Source: Candidatus Atribacteria bacterium (GTDB taxonomy: Bacteria > Atribacterota > Atribacteria > Atribacterales > Atribacteraceae). From it: a stretch of DNA of 35,227 bases. How positions within the stretch are numbered: the stretch's first letter is position 1; every line of letters starts with the position of its first letter. A program made the translations under genes and the position numbers. This document shows positions 18,094 through 26,815 of this stretch, piece after piece. Location: NCBI GenBank assembly GCA_003561145.1, contig PWXL01000228.1:1-35227 (forward strand), read 5' to 3'. The notes beneath the pieces were generated by a model. The model was not told the DNA's origin. It made no database searches and saw nothing but the letters and a program-made list of their open reading frames with translations.

Positions 18094-18414
18094 ATGAAGA
18101 TACAATCAAACCAGGTGGAGTCGATAATGAAATTGTATCAGGACCGTTGTGCGGAGGGTAAAGAAAAAGCCGAGAGAACCGGTGTGAAAAAAACCCGAGA
18201 TGACCGGCTTACACCTTCTCCAACAGCGCGGGAGTTGATCCGGTTGAAAGGCCGTTATAGAGAGATTGCGTCCATGAGAGAACAATTGGTTGAAGAAATC
18301 AAGCAACGGGTGAAAGACGGTACATACAAGGTTCAAGGGAGACAGGTAGCGGAAAAATTAATCAACCGGGAAATGGTGGACTATCTGATCGAGCGAGGGA
18401 AGGAACGCATGTGA
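18094..18414 (+). CDS. flgM: FlgM-like anti-sigma-28 factor
   Basis: 'MKIQSNQVESIMKLYQ...DRLTPSPTARELIRLKGRYREIASMREQLVEEIKQRVKDGTYKVQGRQVAEKLINREMVDYLIE' matches the FlgM C-terminal pattern. Confidence 0.78.
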   Translation: MKIQSNQVESIMKLYQDRCAEGKEKAERTGVKKTRDDRLTPSPTARELIRLKGRYREIASMREQLVEEIKQRVKDGTYKVQGRQVAEKLINREMVDYLIERGKERM

Positions 18415-18772
18415 TTACCAATGGTCATCTCCTGGGGGTGCCCCCTCCAGATGAACCAGTATCGCCCAAGGCAAACCATCCGTGAGTACCCTTTTTACCG
18501 TTTAAGTATTGCGACTTTTTCATCTTGATCCTTCACTCTTATCCGTGTTGCCAAAGCATAGACTTTGGTAGGCAATAACCGATAACGGAGAAACAGGTTC
18601 CACATGTTTCCATCACCGCCTGTGTCCTCCTGAATGTTTTCTTCTACTTCCTTCTTCAGGCACTATAGAAAATACCGCTTTTTACTATATCATATCCTTA
18701 CCGGGAATGAAGGGGAACGGGCAAGCATTGAAAAGAGTATACTTGTAAAGAATATGAAAGGAGAACCACTGT

Positions 18773-19543
18773 ATGCGACTGAGCAGGATTATTTGTTTTG
18801 GTCTGGTGCTGGTAATTGTGTGGTGTGCAGGTGGCGGGTTGATACATGCCCGTGAGGCTCCTGATTTTACCCTGCCGGGTCTGAGCGGGGATTCCGTTTC
18901 ACTGTCTGATTGGACGGGTTACCCGCTCATCATTTCTTTTTTTACCACCTGGTGTCCATTTTGTACTGAGGAACTGACTCATTTGGAGGAATTGTACCAG
19001 GAACATGCTTCTGTAAGAGGTTTAAGGGTAGTGGCTGTGAATATTGCAGAGCCTGAGGAGAAAGTACAAGAGATGGTTTCCCGCCTTGGTCTTACATATA
19101 CCGTTGCCCTTGATGAGGGAAGCGGGGTAGCGAGCCGGTACAGAATTGTAGGTTTACCCACCTCGTATCTCGTGAATCCTGATGGGACGATTTCGGATAT
19201 GATTATTGGAGCGACGCGACCATCCGTATGGATGGAAAAATTGGAAAAAATATTTTGGTATGATGGTCTGAGAAAAGAGGATATAGAGGATGTAGCTTCT
19301 GCAACTTCGGAACTGGTGGTTCTTGATTTACGGGAGGAAAAGGGAAACCCCTTTCCCGGTCATCATGGTGTGCGTTACCTCCAACGTGCGAATACCGACA
19401 ATATAACAGAAGGCCTTCACCCCGATGAGGTACACCTGATCTATGCCGATTCAAATAAAAAAGGTGCTGCAGCATCTCGTAAGCTCGCTCAAGAAGGCTT
19501 TACGATGGTTTACTACCAACTCGCCGATGAGACGGAGCCCTGA
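18773..19543 (+). CDS. Secreted TlpA/redoxin-like thioredoxin fused to a degenerate rhodanese-like domain
   Basis: Signal peptide; 'APDFTLPGLSGDSVSLSDWTGYPLIISFFTTWCPFCTEELTHLEELY' (CPFC); C-terminal 'LVVLDLREEKGNPFPGHHGV...VHLIYADSNKKGAAASRKLAQEGFTMVYYQ'. Confidence 0.82.
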   Translation: MRLSRIICFGLVLVIVWCAGGGLIHAREAPDFTLPGLSGDSVSLSDWTGYPLIISFFTTWCPFCTEELTHLEELYQEHASVRGLRVVAVNIAEPEEKVQEMVSRLGLTYTVALDEGSGVASRYRIVGLPTSYLVNPDGTISDMIIGATRPSVWMEKLEKIFWYDGLRKEDIEDVASATSELVVLDLREEKGNPFPGHHGVRYLQRANTDNITEGLHPDEVHLIYADSNKKGAAASRKLAQEGFTMVYYQLADETEP

Positions 19544-20102
19544 CAGAGGGACCTTTCTTCTCATAATTTCCTCTATCATCGTTCTTTTCTGGACCGGATA
19601 TTATTTTTGGGGAAGCATTCCGCCATCTCCTCCCCTTGGGGAGGAAGGGGAGGAGATGGTGTATGAGCCGGCCCAACTTGAGGTAAACCTTGAGATGGCT
19701 GAAATAAGCGCCTTCAGTGGAGAAAGAAGGGAATGGGAAATCCAATCCCGTTCAATAATTAAACGGAATTCCATGTTGCACCTCCAGGACGTGGAGGGTG
19801 AGCTGTATCGTGACCGGCTTCCTCCATTGCGGTTACAGGCGGAAACAGGAAATGTCGATATCGACCTGGGTCGTATTGAACTTGCAACGATCCGATTGGA
19901 ATCGCAAGAAGAGGGGACAATCAGCGGAGAAAGCCTTACCTGGGCAAGCGACAGGGAAGTATTTCTGCTCAAGCATATTTCAATGGACACGGGGACGGCA
20001 CACATACGTGCGGGGTCTGGAACCATTTACCCTCACAGCGGCAAGGTTCGGCTGGAGGAAGAGGTTGAAGTACGCTTCAAGGTAGCTGGCTTTTCCCGGT
20101 AA
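19527..20102 (+). CDS. lptC: LPS export periplasmic/membrane-anchored LptC-like protein
   Basis: N-terminal TM followed by beta-rich 'YEPAQLEVNLEMAEISAFSGERREWEIQSRS...'; ATG 19527 overlaps the end of the upstream gene; directly upstream of lptA/lptB-like genes. Confidence 0.72.
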   Translation: MRRSPDRGTFLLIISSIIVLFWTGYYFWGSIPPSPPLGEEGEEMVYEPAQLEVNLEMAEISAFSGERREWEIQSRSIIKRNSMLHLQDVEGELYRDRLPPLRLQAETGNVDIDLGRIELATIRLESQEEGTISGESLTWASDREVFLLKHISMDTGTAHIRAGSGTIYPHSGKVRLEEEVEVRFKVAGFSR

Positions 20103-20137
20103 ACTTCTGAGGAGTAAACTTCTGAGGAGGAGAAAGC

Positions 20138-20839
20138 GTGAGAAAGAAAAAGGTATTTTCGGGTTTGCTTGTGCACATTGCAGCGGTGTTGCTCGCCCTT
20201 ATACCGGCATGGGCGGAAGCGGTTGAGGATGAAGTGGTTATTCGGACTACCATGGCCGAGTACGACGAGGAAACGGGTCGTATCTATGCCCAGGGGGAAT
20301 CCACCATCACCTGGCAGGGGGTGACCATGGTGTGTCCCTATTTGGAATTGGATACCCGCACCCAGGAAGCCACCAGTTCAGGAGAAATCATTATTACCTG
20401 GGAGGGAGCGAGAGTGGAAGCACAGGAAATGTTTTTTTCCGGGGAAAAAAACCAAGCCCGGCTTTCCCGGGTGAGGGGAGTGAGCGATGAATACGCTTTC
20501 TCCGCCGCAGAGGTTGATTTTGATTTTACCGGTGAACGCATGGTAATGAAGGGAGACCCACTGCTGGAGTTGAGTGAGTATACTGTACGCGCTCTTTCGA
20601 TAGAGCACTCTTTTCCCTCAAAAGCCTGGTTTGCTTCCTCGGTAACACTTACCCGGCCGGGGTGGGAAGGGCGTTCTTCACGAGCTATGTTCCGGGAGGG
20701 AGATGATGTGATTGAACTTTCAGGTGATGCACGGATACGCAGAGAGGACAGTACTCTCCGTGGAGAAAAGGTACTGGTGTTTTTAGAAACAGGTCGGGTC
20801 AGAGTTGAAGGTGATGTAGAGATCACCATAACCCAGTGA
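20138..20839 (+). CDS. lptA: LptA/OstA-like LPS transport protein
   Basis: Signal peptide; 'TMAEYDEETGRIYAQGESTITWQGVTMVCPYLELDTRTQEATSSGEIIITWEGARVEAQEMFF' OstA-type repeats. Confidence 0.8.
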   Translation: MRKKKVFSGLLVHIAAVLLALIPAWAEAVEDEVVIRTTMAEYDEETGRIYAQGESTITWQGVTMVCPYLELDTRTQEATSSGEIIITWEGARVEAQEMFFSGEKNQARLSRVRGVSDEYAFSAAEVDFDFTGERMVMKGDPLLELSEYTVRALSIEHSFPSKAWFASSVTLTRPGWEGRSSRAMFREGDDVIELSGDARIRREDSTLRGEKVLVFLETGRVRVEGDVEITITQ

Positions 20840-21591
20840 TGGTGGTGACGGGATTGAACAACGGTCATTGGACAACGCTGCGGGGAGAGACACTTTCCAA
20901 GGCATACAATCGTAAGCGTATTGTGAACGAGGTTGACGTTGAAGTAAGCCGAGGTGAAATCGTAGGTTTATTGGGACCTAACGGTGCAGGAAAGACCACA
21001 ACATTTTATTTAATGGTCGGCTTGGTCAAACCGGATGGCGGAACCGTCTATCTTGACGATTTGAAGCTTACCCCATATCCAATGTATTCACGTGCACGCA
21101 TGGGGGTTGGGTATCTTCCCCAGGAAGCATCGGTGTTCCGCCGTTTAAGCGTACAGGAAAATATAGACCTGGTGCTTGAAATGCAAGGTTTGCCACGACA
21201 AAAAGTGTTACAGAGGAGAAACGAGTTGTTGGAAGAGTTCGGCATTGCACCCCTCTCTCGTTCCCAGGCAAATCTTCTCTCGGGTGGTGAGCGCAGGCGG
21301 CTGGAGATTGCCAGAGCCATAGCAACTTCACCATCTTTCCTGCTTTTGGATGAACCATTCACCGGCATCGATCCCATTGCAGTCGAAGAGATTCAGAGAC
21401 TTATTCAGTTTTTGGCTTCCCGTAATATCGGAGTACTTATCACCGACCATGCAGTGAGAGAAACCCTGGCAATCACCGATCGCTCCTACATCATGTTTGA
21501 GGGAAGTATTTTAACTTCCGGAACATCGAAGGAAATTATAGAATCCGAATTGAGCCGGAAGCATTACCTGGGTGAACGGTTTAACCTGTGA
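20836..21591 (+). CDS. lptB: LPS export ABC transporter ATP-binding protein
   Basis: Walker A GPNGAGKTT, signature LSGGERRRLEIARA, Walker B FLLLDEPFTGIDP, 'ITDHAVRETL' characteristic of LptB. Confidence 0.95.
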   Translation: MMVVTGLNNGHWTTLRGETLSKAYNRKRIVNEVDVEVSRGEIVGLLGPNGAGKTTTFYLMVGLVKPDGGTVYLDDLKLTPYPMYSRARMGVGYLPQEASVFRRLSVQENIDLVLEMQGLPRQKVLQRRNELLEEFGIAPLSRSQANLLSGGERRRLEIARAIATSPSFLLLDEPFTGIDPIAVEEIQRLIQFLASRNIGVLITDHAVRETLAITDRSYIMFEGSILTSGTSKEIIESELSRKHYLGERFNL

Positions 21592-21630
21592 GATGAAAAT
21601 CTTTTTCATTACAAAAATCGACAGTCAGTT

Positions 21631-22719
21631 ATGACAATTCTGGATCGATATATCCTCAAACAAGCAGTGGTAAATTTTGCCTTCGGGGTTACTCTGTTTG
21701 TTACTATTCTGACAGCCGGTGACCTTCTTTTCCGACTGACCCGTTTGTGGTTGCAAGCGGGTTTAGCCTTCGGGACTGTTGTAAGAGTTTTTGTCTATAG
21801 TATTCCATCATTTCTTATTTATGTATTGCCCATGGCGGTGCTGCTGTCGGTCTTGCTCACTATGAGCCGACTGGCAGCGGGAAGTGAAGTGATCGCTTTC
21901 AGGTCGAGCGGAATAAGCCTGAAGAGAGGAGCACTTCCTTTTTTCCTGCTCGCGCTATGGGCATGCACAGGAACCGTCATTCTCAGTGAATGGGCCTTAC
22001 CGGCATCCGTTATACGTTTACAGCAGGTCGTGGGAGAGGAGAGCGCCCTACCGGATTGGCTGGTACAGGAAAACACATTTTTTACCGATACAAGCGTGCC
22101 CGGCACGGAACGGGTTTTTTATGTCAAACGTATCGACCGGGAAAAAGGTCAACTGCATGATGTTATTGTACAGGAGTTTGACCAGCGAGGCCTCACCCGT
22201 ATCATTAACGCGGAACAAGCCTTTATTGGGACCAACCAGTGGGTTTTCCTCAATGGCGTGTATTACGAAATGGACGAGGCAGGCAGGGTCGAACGGGTTG
22301 TCCGTTATCAGAGGGAAGTGATATCCACGCGGCAAACAATAGCGGAGATGGTCGAGGCAAGACGCAAGCCCCAGGAAATGAGTTTTGCGGAACTCTCCGC
22401 TTTCATTGACCGCGAAGGAAAACGGGGACAGCATACTGCTCCTTTGGAACTTATGCTCTGGCAGAAAACAGCTATACCATTCGCCTGTCTTGTGTTTGCC
22501 CTGTTAGGGGTTCCCCTGGGGGTTACATCGCCCCGGGCAGGCAAATCAGTAGGTATCGGTATAAGTATATTGATAGTTTTCGGTTATTACGTGTTTTTTT
22601 CTTTGACTGGAGCTCTTGCGGAGGGTGGGACAATAGGTCCGTTTTTTGGAGCATGGTTTGGGAACTTCATCGGGGTAGCTGCCGGTATGATATTGTTGTG
22701 GGTGAAAGATAGCCACTGA
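21631..22719 (+). CDS. lptG: LptF/LptG family (YjgP/YjgQ) permease
   Basis: 'TILDRYILKQAVVNFAFGVTLFVTILTAGDLLF' and 'TAIPFACLVFALLGVPLGVTSPRAGKSVGIGISILIVFGYYVFFSLTGALAEGGTIGPFFGAWFGN'. Confidence 0.9.
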   Translation: MTILDRYILKQAVVNFAFGVTLFVTILTAGDLLFRLTRLWLQAGLAFGTVVRVFVYSIPSFLIYVLPMAVLLSVLLTMSRLAAGSEVIAFRSSGISLKRGALPFFLLALWACTGTVILSEWALPASVIRLQQVVGEESALPDWLVQENTFFTDTSVPGTERVFYVKRIDREKGQLHDVIVQEFDQRGLTRIINAEQAFIGTNQWVFLNGVYYEMDEAGRVERVVRYQREVISTRQTIAEMVEARRKPQEMSFAELSAFIDREGKRGQHTAPLELMLWQKTAIPFACLVFALLGVPLGVTSPRAGKSVGIGISILIVFGYYVFFSLTGALAEGGTIGPFFGAWFGNFIGVAAGMILLWVKDSH

Positions 22720-22764
22720 GGATTTTTTATTCCAGGCTCCAGGAGAATCGACGGGGAGTGAACA

Positions 22765-23886
22765 ATGGATTTTTCGTCTTTTTTATTAATTTTTTCGATA
22801 TTGCTTATCAGCGGGGTTATCGCCTACCTGGGGGATATTCTCGGTCGGCGCATTGGTAAACGCAGGTTATCGGTGTGGAAGCTTCGCCCGCGTTATACCG
22901 CGGTTCTCATGAGTATAGTTACCGGTATCCTCATCGCGGCGGTGACTTTGACACTGTTAAGCCTGGCCTCTGAAGATGTGAGAACAGCGCTTTTTGGCAT
23001 GGCTGAACTGCGGGAACGGTTGGAGGAACTGAACCTCGAGGTGATAGAGCGCAATGTGGAACTCGCCGCTGCCCGCCGTGAAGTAGAAAATTACCAGCAG
23101 CTTATTGGAGAACTTGAACAGAGAGAGAGGGATTTACAGGTTTCAAGCGTGGCACTTGAAGAACAAGTGGGTTCGCTTTCGACTGAAGTGAGAGAATTGC
23201 GGAGTCAACGGGATGAACTACGGGAGGACATTCAGCTTTTCCAAGTCGAATTGACCCGGTTGCGTACAGCTATAATGGCGATTCGGCAGGGTGAAATTCT
23301 CTTTCGGGATGATGAAGAAATATTACGAGCCATCGCTCCACAAGCCATGGCTGAGCGTGAGGCGGAAGAATTTTTAGTAAGTCTTATTCGACGGGCCGAT
23401 GAATTGGCTGTATTGGCGGGAGCCGGAAGAGATGTAGATACCCAACGCTCAATCTTTGTGCTGGAAGATAACTTCACCCAGGCCCTTGAATGGATGACCG
23501 GTGCTGCCAGTGAACATGTGGTCCGGCTTGTTGCCTCGATTAATGTGCTGAAAGGAGAGCCGGTTATTTCCCGTTTTCTAGTGGATGAAAACCGTCTTAT
23601 TTTTTCTGATGGTGAAGTGGTGATGGAACGAACACTGAACCTCGAGGAAGGAAAAACAAACGTTGAGCTCCTCATGGGTGAGCTCCTACAAGACCTGAAT
23701 ACCTTGGGGGTAAGAAGAGGCATACTTCCTCAGCAAGGCCGCGTAGGTGTTATATCCGCCGCGAATCTCTCCGAAACCACGCGAGCCCTTGAGGGCATGA
23801 GCGGCGAAGTGGTTCTTCAAGCTGTGGCGCTGGGTGATGTGTATACGGCCGGACCTCTTCGGTTACGATTACATATAAGGGACTAA
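22765..23886 (+). CDS. DUF3084-like membrane-anchored coiled-coil protein
   Basis: Two N-terminal TM segments ('GDILGRRIGKRRLSVWKLRPRYTAVLMSIVTGI'), coiled coil, C-terminal domain ending 'AVALGDVYTAGPLRLRLHI'. Confidence 0.8.
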   Translation: MDFSSFLLIFSILLISGVIAYLGDILGRRIGKRRLSVWKLRPRYTAVLMSIVTGILIAAVTLTLLSLASEDVRTALFGMAELRERLEELNLEVIERNVELAAARREVENYQQLIGELEQRERDLQVSSVALEEQVGSLSTEVRELRSQRDELREDIQLFQVELTRLRTAIMAIRQGEILFRDDEEILRAIAPQAMAEREAEEFLVSLIRRADELAVLAGAGRDVDTQRSIFVLEDNFTQALEWMTGAASEHVVRLVASINVLKGEPVISRFLVDENRLIFSDGEVVMERTLNLEEGKTNVELLMGELLQDLNTLGVRRGILPQQGRVGVISAANLSETTRALEGMSGEVVLQAVALGDVYTAGPLRLRLHIRD

Positions 23887-24774
23887 CAGGCTCCAAAGAG
23901 GAAGCGAAACAAGCGATACTACAGTAGTGAGAAAGATGAAACTGGAACAGAGATCGAGGTCCAGGTTATAAATAGACGCAAGGGCATATGAAATCATGAG
24001 AGTCGGGGTAGCCGCTTGTAAAACCATTACTTCCCGGTACAGCTCCTGAAGAGGGAGAAAACTGACAACGATAAGGAAGAAAAGAGGTAAAAGCGCCAAT
24101 TTAATTACTGTACCCGTAAGGAGAGGCTTTAAAAAACGCGAGATATGTTTGGCGGAAAGCGAGAGTCCTATAGCCACCATAATAACGGGTACAGTGGTAT
24201 CTGCCAGTGAATCTACGATGGTCAGGGCAAAAGAAGGGAGAGGGGCTTGCTGTAAAACCAATGCCAGCAGAAAAGCTATGAATGGCGGAAGCTTCAGTAT
24301 CTCCCGGAAGTTCCGAAACGTAAATCTTCCTGTGCGGTTGTAGACAAAAAAAGCAACTCCAACCGAGTACAGAGAGAGGAAGTTTGCCATCTGGTCGAAA
24401 AAGATCGCGGGAGGTAAAGCTTGTTCACCGCGGAAAGCCAGGATAAAAGGGTATCCGAGAAAAGCGGTATTTCCGAAAGATACACACATGGCGAAACTTC
24501 CCGCACTTTCCTGTTTGAGTGAAAGCCATTGTTTTGCCAGGTAATATGAAGCGATGAAGGTGAGACTGATCAGAAGAAAGGCCGGTGGAGGTATCGCCCA
24601 CAAAGCTGCTTCAATATCCGCTTGCCACAGAGAGCGGAAAACCAGGCAGGGAAAAGCGATATAAAACACAAAACGATTGAGGACATGTGCTGACTCGGGA
24701 GGAAAAACCCGTACCGCCCGCAAGAGCGCGCCCAACCCTATGAGCGCGAAGATGATCCCCAATACTTCATACAC
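23869..24774 (-). CDS. AEC (auxin efflux carrier) family transporter
   Basis: Multi-TM protein with 'FGNTAFLGYPFILAF' and 'TVPVIMVAIGLSLS'. Confidence 0.88.
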   Translation of the reverse strand: MYEVLGIIFALIGLGALLRAVRVFPPESAHVLNRFVFYIAFPCLVFRSLWQADIEAALWAIPPPAFLLISLTFIASYYLAKQWLSLKQESAGSFAMCVSFGNTAFLGYPFILAFRGEQALPPAIFFDQMANFLSLYSVGVAFFVYNRTGRFTFRNFREILKLPPFIAFLLALVLQQAPLPSFALTIVDSLADTTVPVIMVAIGLSLSAKHISRFLKPLLTGTVIKLALLPLFFLIVVSFLPLQELYREVMVLQAATPTLMISYALASIYNLDLDLCSSFIFLTTVVSLVSLPLWSLLVPYM

Positions 24775-24779
24775 GGCTC

Positions 24780-25556
24780 TTATTCCTCCTGAACAGGGTT
24801 GAAAAGTTTCCCAATTCCCTCTATTTCCACCTCGACACAGTCTCCGGAGTGGAGGGGCCCGACTCCCGAGGGGGTACCGGTAGCGATGACATCTCCGGGA
24901 AGGAGGGTCATGACGGCACTGATGAAAGCGACTAGCTCTTCTACCGGAAAGAGAAGGAAGGAAGTGGAGGAAGACTGCCGGATTTCCCCATTTACCCTCA
25001 GGGACACCGCAAGATCGGCCGGTTCCACTTCGGTTTCCACTGTGGGTCCAAGTGGTGCGAAGGTATCGAACGATTTACCCCGCGTCCATTGACCGTCTGA
25101 GCGTTGCACATCCCGGGCGGTGACATCATTGAAGCAGGTATATCCCAGGATATACTCCCTTGCCCGGTCGACCATGACATGGCGAGCTTTTTTTCCAATG
25201 ACTACCGCTAGTTCAGCTTCATAATCGACCTGGCGGGAAATGGAAGGCAAAATGATTGCTTCACCGGGACCGATAACAGCAGTTGACGGCTTCATAAAAA
25301 GGACAGGGTTGTCGGGCATGCGGTGTCCGAATTCCTCGATATGGTCCCGATAGTTCAAGCCCACAGCTATCACTTTGGAGGGAATGACAGGTGGAAGGAT
25401 TTTCAATTCCTCCAGTGCGTAGGTTTTACCATTCACGGTGAGAGTCGAAAAGAATGATTTTTCCTCGATTTCCTCTATTGTGTCATCCTTCACTACACCG
25501 TAAATTATGCATTGGGAGTAGGGGTTCAAAAAACGGCCCAGCCTCACAGATTTCAC
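24780..25556 (-). CDS. Fumarylacetoacetate hydrolase family protein
   Basis: 'AVGLNYRDHIEEFG', 'PVLFMKPSTAVIGPGEAI', 'VDYEAELAVVIGKKA', 'GYTCFNDVTARDVQ', 'GDVIATGTPSGVGPL'. Confidence 0.95.
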   Translation of the reverse strand: MKSVRLGRFLNPYSQCIIYGVVKDDTIEEIEEKSFFSTLTVNGKTYALEELKILPPVIPSKVIAVGLNYRDHIEEFGHRMPDNPVLFMKPSTAVIGPGEAIILPSISRQVDYEAELAVVIGKKARHVMVDRAREYILGYTCFNDVTARDVQRSDGQWTRGKSFDTFAPLGPTVETEVEPADLAVSLRVNGEIRQSSSTSFLLFPVEELVAFISAVMTLLPGDVIATGTPSGVGPLHSGDCVEVEIEGIGKLFNPVQEE

Positions 25557-26642
25557 CTAAACTTTCTGCATCGAGGCAATGATCGCTTCCCCCACTTGAG
25601 AGGTGGAGGCGGCTGTTGGATCGTCCCGATATGGTTTCATGTCGTACGTTACAGTTTTACCTTCACTGATGACATGTGCCAAAGCACGTTCGAGACGGCC
25701 GGCTTTTTCTTCCTCGCCAATATGGTGCAGCATCATCATGGCGGAAAGAAGCATGGCCATGGGATTTACCCGGTTGTGCCCCTTGTACCGGGGAGCAGAT
25801 CCGTGCGTGGGTTCAAAGACAGCGTAATGATTACCCAGGTTGGCTCCCGGTGCCACACCCAAACCCCCGATGAGTCCCGCTCCCAAATCCGAAACGATAT
25901 CGCCGTACAGATTGGGCATGACAAGCACGTCATACAGTTCGGGTTTTTGTACAAGCTGCATACACATATTGTCAACTATGCGGTCTTCGAATTCTATATC
26001 CGGGAATTTCGCAGCAACTTCCCTCGCTGTTTTGAGGAAGAGTCCGTCAGAATACTTCATGATATTTGCCTTGTGCACAGCTGTCACTTTCCTGCGTTGA
26101 TGCTGACGGGCATACTCAAAAGCAAAACGCACAATACGTTCTGTACCAGACACCGAAATTGGTTTCAGGCTTATCCCGGCATCTTGACGGATTCGCCCCC
26201 CACCAAGTTTTTCTACCGTGCGAGACAGTTCCAGTGTTTCGGGTTTCCCCATCTCGAATTCAATGCCGGCGTACAGATCTTCCGTATTTTCTCTAACAAC
26301 CACAAGATCAATATTGTCATAACGGGAACGGACCCCTTGATAGCTTTTGCAGGGTCTCACACAGGCAAAAAGATCAAGCTCTTTCCGCAAGGCGACATTC
26401 ACACTGCGGAAGCCTGTTCCTATTGGAGTTGTGATGGGTCCCTTCAAGGCAACGTGTGTACGTCTGATAGAATCAAGAACTGCCCTGGGGAGAGGGGTAC
26501 CATATTTTTCCATAACGTCGGCGCCGGCCTCCTGTATGTCCCATTCTACCTGAAGTTCGAGAGCTTGCAGGACACTTGTGACAGTTTCAGTGATTTCGGG
26601 TCCGGTCCCATCTCCGGGAATCAAGGTAATCCTGTGTTTCAT
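25557..26642 (-). CDS. NAD(P)-dependent isocitrate/isopropylmalate dehydrogenase family protein (IDH-like)
   Basis: 'ITLIPGDGTGPEI', 'LDLFACVRPCKSYQGV', 'VVVRENTEDLYAGIE', 'NLYGDIVSDLGAGLIGGLGVAPGANLG', 'FEPTHGSAP'. Confidence 0.95.
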   Translation of the reverse strand: MKHRITLIPGDGTGPEITETVTSVLQALELQVEWDIQEAGADVMEKYGTPLPRAVLDSIRRTHVALKGPITTPIGTGFRSVNVALRKELDLFACVRPCKSYQGVRSRYDNIDLVVVRENTEDLYAGIEFEMGKPETLELSRTVEKLGGGRIRQDAGISLKPISVSGTERIVRFAFEYARQHQRRKVTAVHKANIMKYSDGLFLKTAREVAAKFPDIEFEDRIVDNMCMQLVQKPELYDVLVMPNLYGDIVSDLGAGLIGGLGVAPGANLGNHYAVFEPTHGSAPRYKGHNRVNPMAMLLSAMMMLHHIGEEEKAGRLERALAHVISEGKTVTYDMKPYRDDPTAASTSQVGEAIIASMQKV

Positions 26643-26722
26643 GCGATCTTCTCCTCTTCTATACGATTACTATTGTTGTGCGATTATATTTACAAACAAA
26701 GATAATATCATACTGGGAAGAC

Positions 26723-26752
26723 TTGCAAAAGTGAAGAGGGCGGGACTATACT
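26723..26752 (+). promoter_or_regulatory. Sigma-70-type promoter for the PLP decarboxylase gene
   Basis: TTGCAA, 18-bp spacer, TATACT upstream of GTG 26816. Confidence 0.5.
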
Positions 26753-26815
26753 TGCATTCATGTACAACTTGACACAACTCTTTCGAGGTACGGGAAGGTA
26801 TCGGAGGGTAACCGG

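Noticed and set aside
19601-20026. 141-aa minus-strand ORF, and similar shadow ORFs (e.g. 1083-1481, 16150-16482, 20338-20868, 23232-23723, 30571-30975)
   Set aside because: All lie antisense to clear CDSs and have low-complexity Ser/Arg/Pro-biased translations without RBS or motif.
25512-26705. 397-aa plus-strand ORF, the longest unexplained frame in the track
   Set aside because: Fully antisense to the well-supported IDH-like gene; its translation is rich in His, Phe and Cys with no recognisable motif, as expected from a shadow frame.
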